Below are positions 5,429 through 7,647 of a stretch of DNA of 7,647 nucleotides, one piece after another. Position numbers and translations under genes: made by a program. The DNA is from Nitrospirota bacterium. GTDB taxonomy: Bacteria; Nitrospirota; Thermodesulfovibrionia; Thermodesulfovibrionales; JdFR-88. The stretch's first letter is position 1. Each line of letters begins with the position of its first letter. The stretch spans positions 1-7,647 of the forward strand of contig JAKAGP010000072.1 of assembly GCA_021825785.1 (NCBI GenBank). Direction: 5' to 3'. The notes beneath the pieces are model-generated. The model had not been told where the DNA came from, did not search any database, and saw only the letters and a program-made list of their open reading frames with translations.

Positions 5429-6703
5429 CCTGAAGACATGAAAAGCTGCCCTCGCGGTCTTTGCGATGTCCGCCGGGGTATGGGCAAGGCTCATGAATCC
5501 AGCCTCAAACTGGCTCGGGGCCAGGTTAATGCCCTGTTCAAGCATGCCGCTGAAAAATTTGCCGAATCTGGCTGTATCGGCGCTCTTCGCACTCTTGTAA
5601 TCGACTACTTCCCTGCCTGTAAAATATGTGCAAAACATGGTGCCGGCACGGTAGAACTTCACCTCTGCCCCCGCCTTCAAGGCGGCCTGCCCGAGCGCCG
5701 CTTCGAGCTGCGCCGCCCGCTGTTCGATCCTGTTCCAGACCCCTTTGCCGGAGAGTATCTTCAGCGTCTCAATCCCCGCCGTCATCGCAAGCGGGTTGCC
5801 GGAGAGCGTGCCTGCCTGGTAGACCGGGCCCTGGGGGGCCACCATCTCCATTATCTCCTTCCTGCCGCCAAAGGCCCCGACGGGAAGGCCGCCGCCAATG
5901 ACCTTTCCAAGGCACGTCATGTCCGGTTTTATCCCGTAATGGGCCTGGGCCCCCCCGTATGAGACCCTGAACCCCGTCATTACTTCATCAAAAACAAGGA
6001 CAATCCCGTATTTGGCCGTCAGCCTGCGCATGGCCTCGAGGTAGCCCGGCCTGGGAAGGACGCATCCTATATTGCCGACTACGGGCTCAACAATCACACA
6101 GGCGATTTCACGCCAGTTTTTCTCTATCGCGTTTTTAAGCGCCGCCTTGTCATTAAAAGGCAGCGTGATGGTATTTCTGGCGTATGATTTCGGGACGCCG
6201 GGACTGTCCGGAACGCCGAAGGTGGTTGCGCCTGAACCGGCCTTCACCAGAAGACCGTCGGCATGCCCGTGATAACAACCCTCGAATTTTATTATCTTGT
6301 CCCTGCCCGTAAAACCCCTTGCCACCCTGATTGCGCTCATCGTGGCCTCTGTGCCCGAATTCACCATACGGACCTTGTCCATCGAGGGATACGCCTTCAG
6401 GACCATCTCCGCAAGCTCGACCTCAAGCTGGGTGGGGGCGCCGTAACTCGTCCCTTTTTCAATCGCCTTCCGAAGCGCGGAGAGCACCCGTGGATGGGCA
6501 TGCCCCAGTATCATCGGCCCCCAGGAAAGCACGTAGTCTATATACTCGTTGCCGTCGACATCGTAGAGCCTGGAGCCCTTTGCTCGGGATATAAACGGAG
6601 GGGTGCCCCCAACGGCCTTGAAGGCCCGAACGGGACTGTTCACACCACCGGGCATCACGGCCGCGGCCCTCTTGAAAAGGGCCTTGGACTTGCCTAGCCT
6701 CAA
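5420..6703 (-). CDS. hemL: Glutamate-1-semialdehyde 2,1-aminomutase
   Basis: HemL is a PLP enzyme that converts glutamate-1-semialdehyde to 5-aminolevulinate, the C5-pathway entry to haem, sirohaem and corrinoids. With the start chosen here it has 427 residues, the usual family length. Seen in order: SKALFKRA and [12 protein letters not shown] at the N-terminus, [23 protein letters not shown], the PLP-contact block [10 protein letters not shown], the Schiff-base lysine in [17 protein letters not shown], and [20 protein letters not shown] at 6712 also opens the frame, but it overlaps the ribosome site GGGGAGG (6718-6712). TTG at 6703 lies 8 bases after that site and gives the family-typical [10 protein letters not shown], so it is preferred. 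The AT-rich upstream region is shared with the divergent nfu gene. The cytochrome follows on the same strand, which makes a haem-making/haem-using pair. Confidence 0.96.
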   Translation of the reverse strand: MRLGKSKALFKRAAAVMPGGVNSPVRAFKAVGGTPPFISRAKGSRLYDVDGNEYIDYVLSWGPMILGHAHPRVLSALRKAIEKGTSYGAPTQLEVELAEMVLKAYPSMDKVRMVNSGTEATMSAIRVARGFTGRDKIIKFEGCYHGHADGLLVKAGSGATTFGVPDSPGVPKSYARNTITLPFNDKAALKNAIEKNWREIACVIVEPVVGNIGCVLPRPGYLEAMRRLTAKYGIVLVFDEVMTGFRVSYGGAQAHYGIKPDMTCLGKVIGGGLPVGAFGGRKEIMEMVAPQGPVYQAGTLSGNPLAMTAGIETLKILSGKGVWNRIEQRAAQLEAALGQAALKAGAEVKFYRAGTMFCTYFTGREVVDYKSAKSADTARFGKFFSGMLEQGINLAPSQFEAGFMSLAHTPADIAKTARAAFHVFRNL

Positions 6704-6743
6704 TTCATCCACCTCCCCAAAAACTTATTAAAAATAACATAAA

Positions 6744-6828
6744 GTTTCAAAAAAAAGAAACCTAATAAATGTGGCTTGAAGGTAATTGCCCGCCGGTATG
6801 ATAAAAATCATCGCCTGCCCGGGGCGGG
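6744..6828. other. Divergent intergenic region with nested hairpins
   Basis: Between hemL and nfu lies a GTTTC-A8-GAAAC hairpin (6744-6761), and then a larger fold in which CCCGCC (6789-6794) can pair with GGCGGG (6823-6828) around an inner ATGAT-AAAA-ATCAT stem (6798-6802/6807-6811). A further small stem CTGCC/GGCAG lies at 6864-6868/6875-6879. No known riboswitch or small RNA was recognised. The best hemL -10 on the minus strand is TATGTT (6741-6736), with no good -35. These structures may be regulatory leaders or chance. Confidence 0.3.
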
Positions 6829-6900
6829 AAAAGTTAAAATAAGCGGGAAAGCGAGCGTATTGCCTGCCGCCTGTGGCAGTGAATATTGATGGCGTTTATG

Positions 6901-6906
6901 TATAAT
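6901..6906 (+). promoter_or_regulatory. -10 element (TATAAT) of the nfu gene
   Basis: A consensus TATAAT lies 31 bases before the nfu ATG, in AT-rich DNA and directly after TG. No good -35 is found 16-18 bases upstream, so the promoter may depend on an activator or on the upstream TG. The transcript would start near 6913, just before the ribosome site. Confidence 0.5.
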
Positions 6907-6931
6907 AAAATTAAAAAGGAGGTATTCTGGC

Positions 6932-7174
6932 ATGCTTCAGGGTGAAGGCACGCTTTACGATAAAGTGAAAGTGGTGATCGATGAGGTCAGGCCATTTCTG
7001 AAGGCCGACGGCGGGGATGCGGAGCTTGTCGACGTGTCCGCGGACGGGATTGTGAAACTGAAACTTCTTGGCGCCTGCGGCCATTGTCCCATGTCCATCA
7101 TGACCCTCAAAATGGGCATTGAAAAGAAGATCAAGGAGCGGGTCCCGGGGATCAAGGAAGTGGTCGCGGTCTAA
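6932..7174 (+). CDS. NifU C-terminal domain (Nfu) Fe-S carrier protein
   Basis: This 80-residue protein consists of a single Nfu domain: a helix plus DEVRPFLKADGGDAELVDV (residues 17-35), then VKLKLLGACGHCPMS with the cluster-binding CxxC pair C49 and C52, and the closing helix and strand KKIKERVPGIKEVVAV. Stand-alone Nfu proteins bind a [4Fe-4S] or [2Fe-2S] cluster between two monomers and deliver it to target enzymes in the cytoplasm. A near-perfect ribosome site (AAGGAGGT, 6916-6923) lies 8 bases before the ATG. The fumarase and other Fe-S enzymes in the genome are plausible clients. It is divergent from hemL. The small gene at 7198 follows after 23 bases and probably shares its mRNA. Confidence 0.95.
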   Translation: MLQGEGTLYDKVKVVIDEVRPFLKADGGDAELVDVSADGIVKLKLLGACGHCPMSIMTLKMGIEKKIKERVPGIKEVVAV

Positions 7175-7197
7175 AGACCTGCCGTTGGAGGCCCATT

Positions 7198-7470
7198 CTG
7201 AAAGGCATCAGGGAAATAGCGAAAAAATATACCCCTGAGCAGATAGAAAGCTGCATAATAACGCAGCTTGAGACCGGGGAAAACATCTGCCTCAGGGACA
7301 AGGCCCATGAAAAAATCGTGAGCGATCTCGCCAAGGCCGCCTTCGTAAAAACGCTGATGGAGGAAAAGGGCCTCTCCCTCGCCGACGCCCTGCGGGAGCT
7401 GGCGCAGAGGATGAGGCTCATCCAGAGCCACGCGAAGCATGTGGCGGCCGGCGAAAGACGAAAAGGCTAG
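7198..7470 (+). CDS. Small helical protein of unknown function, non-AUG start likely
   Basis: An open plus-strand frame ends at TAG 7468-7470. It has no ATG or GTG until 7318 (GTG) and 7354 (ATG), which would cut off the best-ordered part. GGAGG at 7187-7191 is an ideal ribosome site with 6 bases to CTG at 7198 (ATT at 7195 is the other option). From CTG the product is 90 residues: KGIREIAKKYTPEQIESCI, then TGENICLRD, KIVSDLAKAAFVKTLMEEKG and SLADALRELAQRMRLIQSH. It is charged, mostly helical, without signal peptide or membrane segment; its two Cys (about 19 and 31) are isolated. The codon pattern is gene-like: third positions are G/C-rich like the neighbours. The YTPEQIE...LADALRELA pattern looks to me like small conserved hypothetical proteins, but I cannot name the family. 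It is probably co-transcribed with nfu. A sequencing error at the start codon cannot be excluded. Confidence 0.65.
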   Translation: MKGIREIAKKYTPEQIESCIITQLETGENICLRDKAHEKIVSDLAKAAFVKTLMEEKGLSLADALRELAQRMRLIQSHAKHVAAGERRKG

Positions 7471-7505
7471 AACCTATCTCAAAATCAATTTTGAGATAGG
7501 TTCTA
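7468..7505. repeat. 38-bp near-perfect palindrome over the stop codon
   Basis: An 18-bp perfect stem (7468-7485 with 7488-7505) and a two-base centre. Half-site TAGAACCTATCTCAAAAT. It begins exactly with the TAG of the preceding gene. There is no T-run after either arm, so it is not a typical terminator, though an RNA hairpin this long could still end transcription or protect the mRNA 3' end. The arms look like abutting terminal inverted repeats of a lost or minimal insertion element; this is inference. It lies 21 bases beyond the 3' end of the group II intron. Confidence 0.75.
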
Positions 7506-7526
7506 ATCACCTTTCCAGGCTTTTCA

Positions 7527-7647
7527 ATCGAGTAGGAGGCAGGCGATTAGTTCGCCTGCCGTCCTCTCACACCACCGTACGTGCCGTTCGGCATACGGCG
7601 GTTCGTAAGTTATAAGAGCCGTAAACATCGAGAAGCCCTATAAGACC
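7527..7647 (-). mobile_element. Group II intron, 3' end (domains V and VI), class C-like; continues off right edge
   Basis: On the minus strand a textbook domain V lies at 7602-7571: a 9-bp lower stem (ACCGCCGTA with TACGGTGGT, one G-U), a 2-base bulge on the 3' side, a 4-bp upper stem TGCC/GGCA and a GAAC tetraloop. The catalytic triad position reads CGC, as in class IIC introns. After a 2-base joint, domain VI lies at 7568-7530: GAG and AGGA pair with TCCT and CTC, leaving a single bulged A (complement of T7533), and an 8-bp upper stem GGCAGGCG/CGCCTGCC has a 7-base loop. The intron would end ...CTCGAT at 7527, which puts the bulged branch A seven bases from the splice site. The 5' domains and any reverse transcriptase lie outside the window to the right. 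Bases 7604-7647 should be the joint/domain IV end. Confidence 0.9.
7571..7602 (-). ncRNA. Group II intron domain V (catalytic hairpin)
   Basis: Lower stem 7594-7602/7571-7579, bulge at 7580-7581, upper stem 7590-7593/7582-7585, loop 7586-7589. This is the most conserved part of group II introns and holds the metal-binding catalytic triad and bulge. All expected pairs are intact, so the ribozyme core seen here is not degraded. Confidence 0.9.

Noticed and set aside
5438..5962. Plus-strand open frame opposite hemL
   Set aside because: It is antisense to strongly conserved hemL sequence; the translation is Arg/Pro/Leu-rich and featureless.
6874..6890. Possible sigma-54 promoter (TGGCAG...TTGAT) before nfu
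   Set aside because: The spacing between the GG and GC elements is one base off and the -12 GC is missing.
7152..7440. Two overlapping minus-strand open frames of about 89 codons
   Set aside because: They are antisense to the nfu end and the small gene at 7198. The plus-strand frame has a ribosome site and a more protein-like composition.
7566..7647. Minus-strand coding frame through domain V
   Set aside because: The sequence is explained base by base as a group II intron RNA structure; peptides read through such regions are common artefacts.

Overview
The window looks like chromosome of an anaerobic or microaerophilic Gram-negative bacterium. Oxygen-labile class I fumarase, an AcsE-type methyl-pterin enzyme and a membrane-anchored multiheme cytochrome c sit together, coding DNA is moderately GC-rich with many AGG and ATA codons, and promoters are AT-rich. 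Nitrospirota (Thermodesulfovibrionia-like) or a Desulfobacterota relative is my best guess; this is inference, because no rRNA or marker phylogeny is available here.

Layout. Bases 1-186 (minus) hold the N-terminus of a winged-helix repressor-like regulator that runs off the left edge, with its promoter and operator-like repeats at 199-270. Bases 327-550 hold an extended -10 promoter and a ~150-bp cluster of five hairpins. A tight plus-strand operon follows (551-3737): an AcsE/pterin-binding methyltransferase variant, fumarate hydratase alpha and beta subunits, and an NDUFA9-like atypical SDR, separated by 31, 11 and 1 bases. A convergent minus-strand block carries a universal stress protein (3762-4214), an 11-heme cytochrome c with a NapC/NirT-like N-terminus (4347-5300, with a clear terminator), and hemL (5420-6703). 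Divergent from hemL lie a NifU-C-domain (Nfu) protein (6932-7174) and a small unnamed helical protein with no canonical start codon (7198-7470). The right edge holds a 38-bp near-perfect palindrome over that gene's stop codon and the 3' end (domains V and VI) of a group II intron on the minus strand, whose body lies outside the window.

How the genes fit together. Fumarase, HemL (tetrapyrrole precursor for haem and corrinoid), the multiheme cytochrome and Nfu (Fe-S assembly) form a coherent set for Fe-S and haem-dependent anaerobic respiration. The AcsE-like protein belongs to a family that moves methyl groups between tetrahydrofolate and corrinoid proteins, but it has changed residues at one pterin-pocket motif and no corrinoid partner is visible. 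No complete defence or mobile system is present. The most notable items are the methyltransferase variant in a fumarase operon, the 11-heme cytochrome, the non-AUG small gene, and the intron end beside the palindrome.
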